64,000 nucleotides of DNA from Lepas anatifera (Eukaryota; Arthropoda; Thecostraca; Lepadidae), in contig JAOTON010001129.1 in NCBI GenBank assembly GCA_034440635.1, forward strand, positions 2,249,501 through 2,313,500, written 5' to 3'. Both the position numbers and the translations under genes were made by a program. Of the stretch, positions 33,552 through 45,994 are shown one piece after another (the stretch's first letter is position 1; every line of letters begins with the position of its first letter). The notes under the pieces are model-generated. The model did no database searches. It worked only from the letters and a program-made list of their open reading frames with translations, and had not been told where the DNA came from.

Positions 33552-33963
33552 TGACATGGCCTCTTGTCATGCCTATGAAGAACACATTTCCTGCTCTGCC
33601 CACGAAAGTTATGTAACAAATCTCACCACTCAGAATTCACACATTCGTCTGCGCGTCTACGCGAACCAGAAATTCTTTGTCGATCAAGCTAGCTCACTTA
33701 AGTCCAAGTTTCTCGCATCCAGCCCGGCTATCGCTCACCTCACGCTTAAGAGCCTAAAAGTCACTGTCGCACTATCCAGGTTGAAAAAAGGAAGCTCCAT
33801 CGATGTACAAGGCTGTCATTCTTGCCCTTTTCTGGCTACCTTCAAATTTAAAGCCAGGTCCACTTGCCAAGATGGTCTAGTTGATATCTCCCTAGTAGAC
33901 AGACCTTTTTCGACTAGGTCAGTATATATTCCAGAACAGACACATAGGTCACTGTGGAATTAA
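33484..33963 (+). pseudogene. Envelope-like fragment, possible class II fusion-protein type
   Basis: A 159-codon frame has little recognisable sequence in its first third. It then has a beta-rich stretch with the cysteine motif GCHSC, a further Cys 15 residues later and alternating hydrophobic residues. The GC-x-SC pattern near the end of the ectodomain is characteristic of phlebovirus-Gc-like envelope proteins carried by some invertebrate retroelements. The frame stops at a TTAA followed by an A-run, a likely frameshift point. The assignment rests on this motif and the position after integrase. Confidence 0.4.
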
Positions 33964-34340
33964 AAAAAAGACTTCCGGAATTTAAAATTTCTGCGGAATT
34001 TAAAAGTAAACGTTGCCACGACGGGACGTTTTGCTTAGTTTTCAACGCCTTCCACAGTTTCGAATTTGTGCACCTTTGCTTGGACGACTCGAAACTGGAG
34101 CTAGTAGAGAGACACGTCTCTCTGGCAACTGCTGGAGGCATTGCACCATCCCTTCATATCTGGGATCAGTTCAAAACCACCTCTGGACTATGCTCGTCCT
34201 TCCAGAACCTGGTGTACTATTGGCTTAGCTTTTCTATTTTTTTCTCACTTGTTCTCACTATCTTCAAACGCTATGCCTCACAAAAAGCGAAACGGTGGGA
34301 ACGTCTTCTTTCTGACCCTCATACACCGCGTCTCGGCTGA
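33954..34340 (+). pseudogene. Envelope C-terminal fragment with membrane anchor
   Basis: This frame overlaps the preceding one in another phase. After a soluble segment it has a strongly hydrophobic stretch of about 20 residues (VYYWLSFSIFFSLVLTIF, residues ~88-105) followed by a basic tail (KRYASQKAKRW). That fits a transmembrane anchor and short cytoplasmic tail of an envelope protein, separated from the ectodomain fragment by a frameshift. Confidence 0.45.
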
Positions 34341-34402
34341 ACTAAAGACTGCTGCTCTAGATAGCACAGTCACATCCCGTCTCCGCACTGCATCCGCTCC
34401 GA

Positions 34403-34545
34403 CAGTGCCGGATCCAGATCAAAGATCTGAAAGAGGCTCTAACACCCAAAATTATGGAAGACATTTTGTAAAAAAAAATATTGAGCAAACATTGTGAAAC
34501 TGTCTTCCCACCCCCCCCGCCCCCACCCCACTGGATTGGCGCCTG
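34403..34545. mobile_element. Probable hAT-like MITE in the spacer
   Basis: CAGTGCCGGATCCAG at the left and CTGGATTGGCGCCTG at the right are imperfect inverted repeats of the common hAT terminal type. Interior sequence is non-coding with a C-rich tract. The flanking octamers CGCTCCGA and CGCTGACA match at only five positions, so the duplication is weak. Confidence 0.45.
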
Positions 34546-35077
34546 CGCTGACACAAACCAGGCACCTCCAACGGCCTTAGTTCCAGTCTGCGTGCCACGA
34601 CCTTGGGACGCCAACAGCGCCGGCTGCCCCAATTGTTTAGATTCAAACTTATCTCTTACCAAGTCGTCAGTGTTTCTCGGCTCATACATAAAACTGGCTC
34701 GAAATTTCAGAAGATGAGCCTCAAAATTACCTTAACAAAAAAATTATTCGTTGCTTTCTTTCCCCCTCATCCCTTGCCCCCCCCCACTGTTAGGTTCCCG
34801 CTTCCCGCACTCTCATGACACACCACTTGCTCAGCTCTTGAAGTGTATTCGACGACTGACCCTGCACGGTCAGGCCCGGTGCCTACCACACTAACGCCAT
34901 CTCGTGAGGGCGCATCACACCAGCAGGAGCAGCACATCACACCTCCCCCAGATGGTGGAAAAGTATGGGATGCAAAATGCTTATGCCACCATCTCAAGAA
35001 ACTTAAAAGTGATAACACGGTCCCAACTATATACTGACTCTTCTGCAGTATAGCGAGTGACGCGAAAGACGAACAAA

Positions 35078-35558
35078 AGCGATTGACTGGTTTTGTCGTT
35101 CTATACGAGCATTGGTCGCCGGGTGATAAGCCGAAGTTTGGATTTTCCCAATGTTGAGCTGGACACATATTGATTTCAGCAATTTTGACGTGAAATTTGC
35201 TCCTTGATCTGTGAGGAGACTTTCAGGAACGCCATACCATATCTGTCTGTTGCATGCATGTCATCAGGTCTTGGAGTCTGAGAGTCATGGGTCTCGAGTC
35301 TCTAGTAAACAAAGCAGTAGCTTTGTTCTTGAAGTCAGAGAGGGTCGTGCTACTGCGTAGATCTACATTTTCTCGGAGAATTTTGTTGGCACGTCCTGTA
35401 AATATGGACTTAGCGACCTTAATTGTGACTTCATCAGGCCAGGTGCCCAATCCGGCAGATTCCGCAAGTTCCTCAAAAAAGTCTTGAATAGGGTAAGTGC
35501 CGTCAAACGGATGAATGAAATTCGCAAATGTAAATATGTTGGCAGATGATTCGGACAT
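35078..35558 (-). pseudogene. Ty3/gypsy-like gag-integrase fragment, right-arm copy
   Basis: Mirror of 31,961-32,441. The gag N-terminus (ATG at 35,558) runs leftward, meets the same out-of-phase junction with integrase near 35,241, and the integrase ends at the arm boundary, where it is replaced by unrelated sequence. The catalytic Glu codon is still inside the arm but everything downstream of RQNQSIA is missing. Confidence 0.8.
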
Positions 35559-35653
35559 TTGGAAAGTGAAAGGGTACGTGAAATAAAGATAGAATGATAC
35601 ACTGCAATTTGGAAGTGGAGCTTACCGTGGGTTGGAGCCGCCGCTGCCACCAA

Positions 35654-35989
35654 TGTGATGTTGCCGAAGAGACTAGACGAATGCTGGACCGATCTGATCT
35701 ATTCAACCTTACAGGCGCACTTATACACTCTAGTTTCTATAAACACTGCAACAAAAACGCTCGCAAAACATACTCAAAGTTTAGACCATTCCCTGTCCTT
35801 GAGACAGGGTGGCTATGTTTGCTTGGTGGGTTCCGTGTTCGTCACCACGCCACAGCACATATTCACAACGCACACACACACCTGAATGGTTTCGTGGCTC
35901 GCCGTGTTAGTGATGAGTTAAAAAATACAACAACATAGGTAAGGGCTGTTCCTGTCATGTTTCTGCCATATTCGTGTGTACTATACACA
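35654..35989 (-). mobile_element. Probable LTR, right-arm copy
   Basis: Mirror of 31,530-31,865. The primer-binding-type sequence is at 35,641-35,653. Confidence 0.5.
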
Positions 35990-35993
35990 TTGT

Positions 35994-37073
35994 TCACTGA
36001 TTGTGTAAAATAAATGTGGAAAAAAAGACTAAACATGATATGCTCTTGGTGAACAGGGCAGCAAATTGCACTACGTTGCAATTGTTAAATAATGTTGTGG
36101 TCATCTTATCTTCCCTTCCATTTAGCGGTGGTTCCATAAAACTCCACAAACGCATGGATGATTTAAAGCCAACCATCAAATTCATCTGATACCCGTTATA
36201 GCTTTATTGAAGGATATATTAATGTATGTAATGCCGTTTGAGTGTTTTACCGTGTTAATACCGTATTAAACACTGAAACTTGTAACATTGTTCCGGGGAA
36301 ATAAAGACGCGGATACCTTTGATATCTTGCGAGAACGTAGCCAATGTTGTTTATTTAGTTTGAGTAAAAGTGCATTTTTCTAGAGCTGATAGTGTTTTGG
36401 CGAGAAGGGCCACAATATGGCTGTTATGGCCTATATACTGCTGCTGCTAACGTTGCTCGTAAAAAAGGTTGGCTGATCCGTATCTCCCCCAGAATACCAA
36501 GGATTAAACCAAACGCTACAGATAGGATTTTATCATGGGGAGCAGTTAACTAGCTTTATCTGGTAATTTTTTAGCATTTTAAGCATATTTTCATGCCCGT
36601 AGCAATGCTTCATGATTGTGCCGTATTAAACCTAAATTAAATACGCCAACCTGCAACATCGCTGCTGGGCTAATACCAACGTGTAGAGCTTATACCTTTT
36701 TCGTGAAGGTAGCCAATGATCTGCACTTAGTTTTGGTATTACTTCATTGTTCTAGATCTGATAGGTTTTTGGTTGGCATGGCCACAATATTAACTGCTTT
36801 TACAATGATAAATAAGGTTGACGCAGCTTATCCTCCTGCCACAGGCCAGGGGTAAAATACAACGCCACAAAGACACCGTTTATCTAAAACAAGCTTTTAG
36901 CCTCATCTCATATACATTTCAGTTTTCTTGGAGCATATCTTGATGCCTGTAATGCTGTTTGACTGTTTTTTACCGTGCTAAAACCGTATTTATTAAACAC
37001 CACAACTTGCAGCATCGTCCCTGCGTAATAAAGGCGTTTAGAGCGCGGAAATGTTGAGCGAAGGTGGACGAAG
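35994..37073. repeat. Diverged satellite monomers, right-arm copy
   Basis: Mirror of 30,448-31,525, essentially identical to it. Confidence 0.7.
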
Positions 37074-37466
37074 TAAAAACGCAGTACATGGTAAAACATA
37101 CACTCCTAACACTAGGCAAAGAAAACTAGGCGGGGGCGCCGCCACGGAATTTAAGCCATCACATATTTATTAGGTAGGTACTTAACACACTCGGGTTAAA
37201 AAACTTGACATACCTTCTCTCATCAAAACCGTATTTATTAAACACAACAACTTGCAGCATCGTCCCTGCGTAATAAAGGCGTTTAGAGCGCGGAAATGTT
37301 GAGCGAAGGTGGTAAGAGACATGCACTTAGCTTGAGTAAAGCTACAACGTTCTAGATCTGATTGGTTTTTAAGGAGAATGATCATGATATTGACTTTTTC
37401 TGCTAATGGTAAAGAAGGTTGGGGGCTGCTTATTACATTCCCCTACAGGACAGGGGTCAAATAAAA

Positions 37467-37639
37467 CATTGGCGGACGCAGGGAGGGGGCATTCCAGCCC
37501 AGGCGGAGCAATCTTGTACTTATACTAGGTCTGCTTATACTAGGTCTGTCGAGCACCCAAATTGCACGTCCCCCCTCCCCCAGGAGGAGAGGCAGACATG
37601 GATTTGGTCCCCCAAAACTCGGTTCTGCGTCCGCCCCTG
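37467..37639. mobile_element. hAT-like MITE, internally deleted, right-arm unit 2
   Basis: Both ends and the TTTTATTT flanks are present but about 123 bp of the middle is missing. The join is at CCAGCC/CAGGCGG, with a short GCC microhomology. Confidence 0.8.
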
Positions 37640-38505
37640 AAATAAAACGAGACAGAGACACTTGTGGTATGTATGAACAGCGAACGCTTAACTTCATTTC
37701 ATTTCAATTTGAGGTTTCTCGAAGCATATATTAATGCTTGTAAGGCTGTTTGACTGTTCTTACCGTATTAAAGTTGTATTGAACCCTGCAAGTTGCAACA
37801 TGGTTCCTGGGCTCACAAAGTCACGCAGAGGGCTGGAATTCTAAAACATGTGAAGTAATTTCTTACTGAATTCACGCGAGCTTTCTAGTGCACTTTGCAG
37901 ATTTGCGCTAACGCCCATATTTTCGGAGTTAGAGGGGGGCCATCGATGGCCCCCGGTGGGGCGAAGTTGGCGCCGGACCCCCGTGGGGCGCGGGTTAACA
38001 CGCGCATTGACGGGAGGCGGGTACCCGCCCCCCCGTCTGGTTTTTCGGATAGAACATAAAAACGGCGGCGCTACGCGCCGCCGCACTTGTATCCATACGC
38101 GTATATTAACAGTAAAAACGCAGTACATGGTAAAACATACACTCCTAACACTAGGCAAAGAAAACTAGGCGGGGGCGCCGCCACGGAATTTAAGCCATCA
38201 CATATTTATTAGGTAGGTACTTAACACACTCGGGTTAAAAAACTTGACATACCTTCTCTCATCAAAACCGTATTTATTAAACACCACAACTTGCAGCATC
38301 GTCCCTGCGTAATAAAGGCGTTTAGAGCGCGGAAATGTTGAGCGAAGGTGGTAAGAGACATGCACTTAGCTTGAGTAAAGCTACAACGTTCTAGATCTGA
38401 TTGGTTTTTAAGGAGAATGATCATGATATTGACTTTTTCTGCTAATGGTAAAGAAGGTTGGGGGCTGCTTATTACATTCCCCTACAGGACAGGGGTCAAA
38501 TAAAA

Positions 38506-38801
38506 CATTGGCGGACGCAGGGAGGGGGCATTCCAGCCATGCCCCAAGCGCTGGAAGGGGGGCCAAACTATCTTTTTCCCCCAAACACAGAACAATTTTT
38601 TGAAAAAGGTGTTTACCCTAGGTCTGTCGAGCAAACAAATCTTCGCTCCCCCATCCCCGCCCAGGCGGAGCAATCTTGTACTTATACTAGGTCTGCTTAT
38701 ACTAGGTCTGTCGAGCACCCAAATTGCACGTCCCCCCTCCCCCAGGAGGAGAGGCAGACATGGATTTGGTCCCCCAAAACTCGGTTCTGCGTCCGCCCCT
38801 G
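38506..38801. mobile_element. hAT-like MITE, right-arm unit 1
   Basis: Inverted copy of the array MITE with the same 8-bp duplication. Confidence 0.85.
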
Positions 38802-39543
38802 AAATAAAACGAGACAGAGACACTTGTGGTATGTATGAACAGCGAACGCTTAACTTCATTTCATTTCAATTTGAGGTTTCTCGAAGCATATATTAATGCT
38901 TGTAAGGCTGTTTGACTGTTCTTACCGTATTAAAGTTGTATTGAACCCTGCAAGTTGCAACATGGTTCCTGGGCTCACAAGGTCACGCAGAGGGCTGGAA
39001 TTCTGAGCCAACATAGACAAAACAATGTGCTTAGGCTGGATACAATTAAATTGGTAGGATAGGAATATGATACGCTTTTGGTGGGCATGGCAACAAGTCG
39101 CAGTACATTTCCCATTGTTAAATACGGTTGAGCAGGCCATTTTTTAACATGATAACTGGGGGGGCATTTGCCCCCTAGTCGGCCGAAATGCCCCCCAGTG
39201 CCCGGAAATTGCCCCCCCCAGTGAAACGGCTTCTGATAGACAAGAGATGCCTCAAAATTGAACAAACGCAAACTCGCCTAACAAAAACAAGAAGACACCG
39301 CCTAATAATAATGATTTTGTTCTATTGCTCGTCCCAAATTGACAGTCCAAAATTGTGTCAACATATTTCCACCAGTAGCTATCTACTCCATCGTGCAAAA
39401 ACGAAACAAAGTGCGTAGTTACGGGAAATCCCAGCAAAGCAGCCCCATCTAATCCTAACGCTAGAGATAGCCAACAACCAATCGAACATCGTGTTTCATT
39501 TCCGTCCAGAAGCCCACGTCTCAGCCAGAACCGTGGGATTGCA

Positions 39544-39807
39544 TTGTGCTCTCACGGGCGCCATATGACCTATGATGTCGACGCGCTCCTAAACTCAAAC
39601 TATGATGATGATGACGATGCTTTCATTTCATACGTGGCCAGTGGTGAGTTGTCGGCGCTCGTTCGTGGATTAGGCGGGAAACGGTGTAGGCAAAGCGCGT
39701 CAGACTGGTTGCTGGTGTGGCGGTGTGAAGTGCTCAACCTATTTATTTATTATTGTGGTGTGAGCATACGTAAACTATACACTGAAAAAACAACACCTCG
39801 AGCGTAG
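39544..39807 (+). other. Candidate first exon, right-arm copy
   Basis: Mirror copy of 24,123-24,386, with the same donor-like GTGAGT after the acidic run. Confidence 0.25.
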
Positions 39808-40590
39808 GATTCCAATCTGTCTAGTCCTAAATATACCCAATTTTTAAGCATTTGTCTAGAATTTTTAGTAAATCTATTCTGACAACTGCCTTAATCTCAG
39901 CATTAAAAGTGTAACATTACAAGCGTGTGGTAATTTAATCTCTGTGCTATTTTAGCACGGGACAGTTCCATTCGTGCTGAAAATGCAAAGGGGTAAATTT
40001 ATAAGTACATGCATTCTGCAGAGTATTTCTATGGAACTCGCAAACTGCCTCAAGAATAGTCTTACTCTCCTGTGATGAAACAATTCTGCGAATAGATTAA
40101 AACGAGACATTTGCTAATTTAACTACGCTAAAGTAATGTTTTCATTCCTCTGATTCTCATTTGAGTGTGTTTCTGTGATATAAGAAGGTATTTTTTTACT
40201 ACAACTAACACGTGGGTGGAGCCGTGCCATTTTGTTTTCGCTACAGTTCTGAGCTTGAACCACCGCGTTGCAGTTCTGCATTCCACAGAGTGTTGATCAC
40301 GACGCGTGGAGGTTAGTCTAGTCGTGGAGAAGAAACAAAGATGAAATCATTCTAGCTAAGTGCAACAAATAGCAAAGAGCTTTTGAACTGCCTCAATGGG
40401 CCTGATATGAATCGTTTATGTACCTATCTTTGTCCGGCATCCAGGGCGTCGTCAAGGATTTTCTACAAGAGCCCGGAATAACAGTGGTGAGGTAGTGATA
40501 ACCTATATTTTCACTTGATTTAAGCATATCCAATAGTATTCCAGCACAGATATCGAATATGCCTTTTTCCGAACAGTAAAGGGATTTCAA

Positions 40591-41186
40591 CCCCCCCCAC
40601 CCCCGTAGCGATGCTTTTGTTAGCCACTCTCGGGATATAGATGGGTCATTCCAGGACAAATCGTCCAGGTAGGAAAAAGTCCAACATGACCCACTCCTCA
40701 GATTTCCACCAAACTTTTACGCAAGGCCCTCTATACAAAAGAACAATTGGGCCTATTTTCAGGTTAAAAGGTCAAAGAGGTCATGAAGGTTTCAAAGCTA
40801 AGACAAACATTGAATCAGAAATAATTTCATCTCTTAAAAGTGGCTGATCTAAATTGATTTGTATGGATATCGCTGAATAGAAGATACCCAAATCGGTTCA
40901 TATAAGAAAAAATAAAAAACTTTTCCTTCAGGTCAGGTTTTGACCTCGTGACCTTGTGACCTTCTCTTTATATTTAAAATTTAAAAACATATTCTAATTT
41001 TTCACTGGGTGCTCCTCAGGGTATAAGCTAACCAATGGTGGGTGATCATTGCTTAAATCAGATTTAGTAACAAGTCACAGAGGCCATCAGCTAGGTAAGG
41101 TTATCGTTTTTGGCCATGAACGGTTCTCCGGCCACCTCAGAAAAATAGATGGGGGCTGGCCTCCGAGACCCCCTCCAGTGCGCGTG
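40591..41186. mobile_element. Decayed TTAA-family element, right-arm copy
   Basis: Mirror copy of 22,740-23,339. The intact TTAA is at 41,187-41,190 and the altered one (TCAA) at 40,587-40,590. Confidence 0.5.
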
Positions 41187-42792
41187 TTAAGAAAGTTGTG
41201 CAGTGTCTCTAAGAGGTGATCCGCGGTGATGAGTGGAAATGATGCAGTGGTAAGCGGATATGAAAGAGGAAAAGTCGCGAAGTGTAAAACGAAGAGGTCT
41301 TTCTTAGACAAAAAACATAAGCCTAGTGATGTTTGTGCAAAGAGGAACTAAATTATTGTAGTGATTGAATGCTGATTTAAATATTGTTCCAGATTAGAGT
41401 GCAAATTAAAGGTACCTATTTCGATTATTAGAAGTAATTATGAAAACAAATAATTAAAACTCTCCGTTGCAGTGTATGTTTTTAGAGTGTACATTAATCA
41501 GCCTAATCAGAGTAAACTGACCTCAAACGCTCGATGATAATAAACCGGGTCGTTTTTTAATCGGTGTTTCTTTTCAGCAGCAATGTAATATTGAACGCGG
41601 GTAAGTTGGCGGCAAAGTGCATCCTCTGAGGCCCCACCCTCCCCCAATTATCAAAATCCTAGATCCACCACCGTTCGAGAGCAAAAACTCACAGTTGGAA
41701 AAACAAGAAAAATATTAAATGTTAGCGGAGAGTGGTGTGACAAAGATAATTGATGATGCTAAAACATTTTCTGGTTCTGTGGATAAAATCATTGATGGCC
41801 ACGCGGGATTGGAAGGGCACTCCTGGCTTCCTACTAGCTGGGTAGTGTGCTAAAAAAGAATACTGCGTCAAGTCAATATCAAACCGTCAACAATTAGTTT
41901 TAAACGGTGATACAGGTAGCTTTTCTGGTCGTTTTAGCCTCAAATCTGGGTTTTGTGGTACTTATTTGGCCATTTTGTGAAAAATAACCCCTTTTGGACG
42001 TTTTTATAACTCCGTTTGGCCTTTCTCCGGCGAAAAAATGGCAGCCCTGGGCAGCATCTATAATCTTTAGCAGATGGAAGAACACAAAAATTGGCGAATT
42101 TTTTTTAACACTGACGCCTCTAAGTTGTATTCCCCCCTCCCGACTCCAAATGGGGTCTTGATCCCCTAAATACACTATAATTGCCAGCACAAGAAATGCC
42201 CCCCCCCACACTGATTTTTCCTTTAAAAATGCCCTGGTCCAAGGGGCAATGTTTTATATTCCCACTCCATTTCGTAGCAATTCCACATCATGGTCAACTT
42301 CACACATATACTATAAGCTTGGAATGTACGATTCCAGATACTACAGTAATGTAACACTTTTTTGATTAAAAGAACTTCGGATGCAAAGTGTGGCTCAACC
42401 ATATCAATCCTCACAACATTTGTGGACAATGATCTCCCGATACATGCACTACTCGGAGGCCATGCAAAAACTAACCATACACGACTCTCAGCGACCTTTT
42501 CCGAGCCTAGAGACACCGAGAATATAACACAGTCCTACAGTATGACTCACTGTTGACAAATTGTAAAATTCACGCTCGGCGTCACTCTCAATATATGCGT
42601 GGGTGGCCTTTTTCACATGATAATATAATACTTTAGACAGACTTCACATAACTGCAAAGCACATTCAATACTTCGCCTTACACACCCAGTAAACACAAAC
42701 ACCACGTCAACATCGTTCCCGCCTATTGGTGTGAGCTTTCAGTCAAGTCGTCCCAGGCATTACGGTGCCGCACGTTAAAATCCTTACCCCCC

Positions 42793-43716
42793 TGATTCGA
42801 CATAGTTGTTGTCTGCTGAACAGTTATTCATAAGCAACATCACATGTGAAGTTCCGTGTGAATGTGTAGGCGGAATGATCAAAGCTATGGTTTAAACAAG
42901 AATGAACATGCTTTACTTTCGGTTGAAATTACATTTTCTGTCATTTAAGTTCGAACACATACGCAAAAAAAGATGAAATCCACCCTGATGAATAAAACCA
43001 GCTCCATTATCCTTATCCATGGCACGAATGACACTGAACAGCATCTACGACAATTGTTGCACACAAGAAAATCGGCCCTTGGACCACATCATGTTCATTT
43101 ACATGAACTTTTTACAAAATAAAAAAGGTCAGGGCATTGAAAACACACTGCATCGCCATGGAATACCAGTCCACAGATGTATCGGAAACAAAATATATTG
43201 CTTTATCGTGCACCACCCAAAATATATCACCATCGGCGGCGACATACAATAAAACATCTACACAACCATCTAAGAATCTGAGATCGCAAGCTTCAGAACC
43301 TGACATGCACGAGCACTTAACAGCCGGCAGCTCTAGCAAGAGCATTATCTTCAACGGTCAAACGTTACTTCATGATACTGAGCATGGTTCGACTATTTGC
43401 AGTACCTAAAGATGTATGTAATTTTTCCCTATTTCGGATAATTTTTCCTTGCGGTTTCATGTTTATTGCAGTGCAGGTGCAAAGACTGTATTTCTATATA
43501 TGACTTTATATCCGGACGTGATGCAGTTTGCCCTTGAACGTTAATAGATCAATCCAGAAACAGGTTAAAGTGAACATTTTGAGGAATTCACTCCAGTCAG
43601 CAAAAGCATAACGATTTTTAATCGGCCAAAATCAAACTAAAAGCGGATGAAACATGGTTGCATTGGGGGTCATAACCGGACTTGACGCCTTGATCCCCCC
43701 CTGAACGAATCGTGGT
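42793..43716 (+). repeat. Duplicated 0.9-kb segment, right-arm copy
   Basis: Mirror copy of 20,212-21,137, nearly identical to it and differing from the third copy at 48,717-49,896. The coding-like strand is plus here. Confidence 0.6.
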
Positions 43717-44211
43717 ACAGGCATTGAACTTGAAGTCATCGGTACCGTGCCCTCCCTCGGTTGCCCTGAAGTCTTTCTTATCTACCGGGTCTCCTTTATC
43801 CGCCCTAAAATACCCCCCCTCTGACGTGCCGTTGCCTGTCGTAGCCTGTATTAAAGGGACATTGTCGCAAACATTTTTATTGTGGTTTCTTAATATTTGA
43901 AAAATCCTGATTCTGGTACTATCAATCATTTCTTTATCTTCAGCTAAATTTTTGGAGGCGACTCAACAATTATTCAAATTTGCTAACAATATCAATAATA
44001 GGCTGTAACCTGCTCTTCACCTCTATTCTATCAATCAAAGTTTTAAGTTCTATAAATGATTTTTTGGGGGTAGAAAATGTTTTTATGCTGTATTCGTATT
44101 CAATTCATTTTTATTAACCCTTAAAAATACAAATATTAGATGAGTTTGTCCAAAACATTCGGCTTGAGAAAACTAGTCAGGGAAGTTTTAAAATCGGGCA
44201 GTTGGCGTACA

Positions 44212-44283
44212 GCGGGGATGGTATAGTGGCCTTCATTCCCGACTCTCACACGGGTGATACAGGTTCGAATCTAGGTCGTGGAA
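44212..44283 (+). tRNA. tRNA-Glu(CTC)-like sequence, right-arm copy
   Basis: Mirror copy of 19,644-19,715 with a base change in the 5' acceptor strand (GCGGGGA against GTGGGGA) and one in the variable D-arm region. Same anticodon and same weak stems. Confidence 0.45.
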
Positions 44284-44971
44284 GTTTTTACTGTAAAAAC
44301 AATTTTTCTGATTCTCTTGTTTGTTCATGCGTACTAATGGATGAAGCATAGTCGGGTCCATGGTTGCCGATCGGGAGGGGGGTAACTTCCGGGGAGGGCA
44401 CCATCCGGACCAGGGGGGCGCCACCTTTGACCGGCAAAATCAGATGGACGCTAAATCCTATCAGTGTGCGCCGATTTTCGCATCCTGGGGGAGAGGATGG
44501 GACGCGACATTTTAGGGTTCACCGAGAGTTGATCAGAGAGGGGGGCACGTGCCCCCTTTGCCCTCCTGGATCCTCCTATGGGATGAAGTAAATATTCTAC
44601 GGACAATTTCTTCTGGTTATCCCTCCGTCCGGGTAGTTGAGCGAAAGGGAATATTAGCCCCAAATATTTTTCTAATCTGACCGGCGTACCAAACTGGAAC
44701 CGGCTTGTCTCCAGCTCCCTGCAATGGTTCTCAATCCGTCGGATTTCCCTCTATTGGAGACCAGTTCCCCTGTTTTCTGACCAGCGGGACACGCTGTTCG
44801 CCGTTCGAAAATTTCTTTTGTGTCCTTTGCTGAAGGCCATTCTTGAATGCTGACCGGTTTTCGTGCAAACCAAGAACCAGAAACCGACCCAATAAAAAGC
44901 AGGGGTGGCTCTTCGAGATTATATGTGTTAATCTCGAGATTAATGTGTCTCGAGATTAATTAATCGTTTAA

Positions 44972-45990
44972 CCCTCGCCCCACCGGGGGCCATCGATGTC
45001 CCCCCTAAGGTTTTTCCGGGATAGCAGAAAGACGATGAGGCGCAGCACCGTGGTTGAGGGCTCTACCTCTCACTGCATCATTTTCCCACCATCCCTGAAA
45101 TTTTTTACGCCGGGTCACCCAAGGTCAGGTCACCAGACGAATTCAACCAAGGTCACCTCACTTCAGCTTTAGAGCTCTGTAAGAGCTACATTTCGGAGTC
45201 GGTCGATTTGAAACTTCCTACACTTTATGACCCCTCCAGGGTCTACAAGGTGTATATCCCGGATTTTTCGATTTCGTGCCCTGAGGTCAGGTCACGAGGT
45301 GACCTCTCCCATTGAAAAAGCATGGGAAAAGCTGTCTTATGATCTAAAAGTCACAAAAACGATTTAAAATGCTCAGCTTGATCAGAAAAACGTTTTTGGA
45401 CACCCTTTCACGGATTCCAGGGGCCATATTTGCCCTTTGACATCCCCAAGGTCATCCAAGGTCACCAGGGGTCAAAAACAGTATTTTGACAATAACTTTG
45501 ACCTGTAAAAGCTAGAGCGCTGAAACAAACACCATCGTGTTTGTCTCGTCATTGGCTTTTATTTGATATACGGCAAGGTCACTTTCTGACCTTTCGTGAC
45601 CTCAGGTCATACTAGGTCACGAGGTGACCTCTGGAGGTCAAACTACTGGCGGGAGGTCTTTACGTTTCCATAGCAGAAAAAGTACTGGCAATTTCCTATC
45701 AAATGTACTTTCCCACACCTCAATAGCTCTAAGGGCATCAGAGTTATGCCCAGTTTGCTTAAGCAATGCATATTTGAGTGAAAATAGCCGATCTTGACTT
45801 AATTTGACCTCTGGAGGTCAAACCATTGACCTTAAAACTAAAACATGTGAAGTAATTTCTTACTGAATTCACGCGAGCTTTCTAGTGCACTTTGCAGATT
45901 TGCGCTAACGCCCATATTTTCGGAGTTAGAGGGGGCCATCGATGGCCCCCGGTGGGGCGAAGTTGGCGCCGGACCCCCGTGGGGCGCGGG
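44972..45990. mobile_element. TTAA-flanked element, type B, right-arm copy
   Basis: Mirror copy of 17,936-18,952, bounded by TTAA at 44,968-44,971 and 45,991-45,994. Confidence 0.75.
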
Positions 45991-45994
45991 TTAA

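Larger units (their letters stand above)
32442..35077. other. Spacer of the palindrome
   Basis: A single-copy 2,636-bp segment between the arms. It holds the rest of the integrase gene, the envelope remnants, a probable hAT-like MITE (34,403-34,545) and 34,546-35,077, where I recognise no gene. It reads as the continuation of the left-arm retroelement; the right arm joins unrelated sequence at 35,077/35,078. Confidence 0.85.
37074..39002 (-). repeat. Composite tandem array, right arm: one full and one partial unit
   Basis: Mirror of the left array, reduced to units starting at 39,002 and 37,840 (reading leftward). The first unit keeps the GTGACC marker found only in left unit 1 but has tail markers of left units 2 and 4. 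The second lacks about 123 bp of its MITE and ends like left unit 5. This fits unequal recombination that removed or added three units. Confidence 0.9.
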
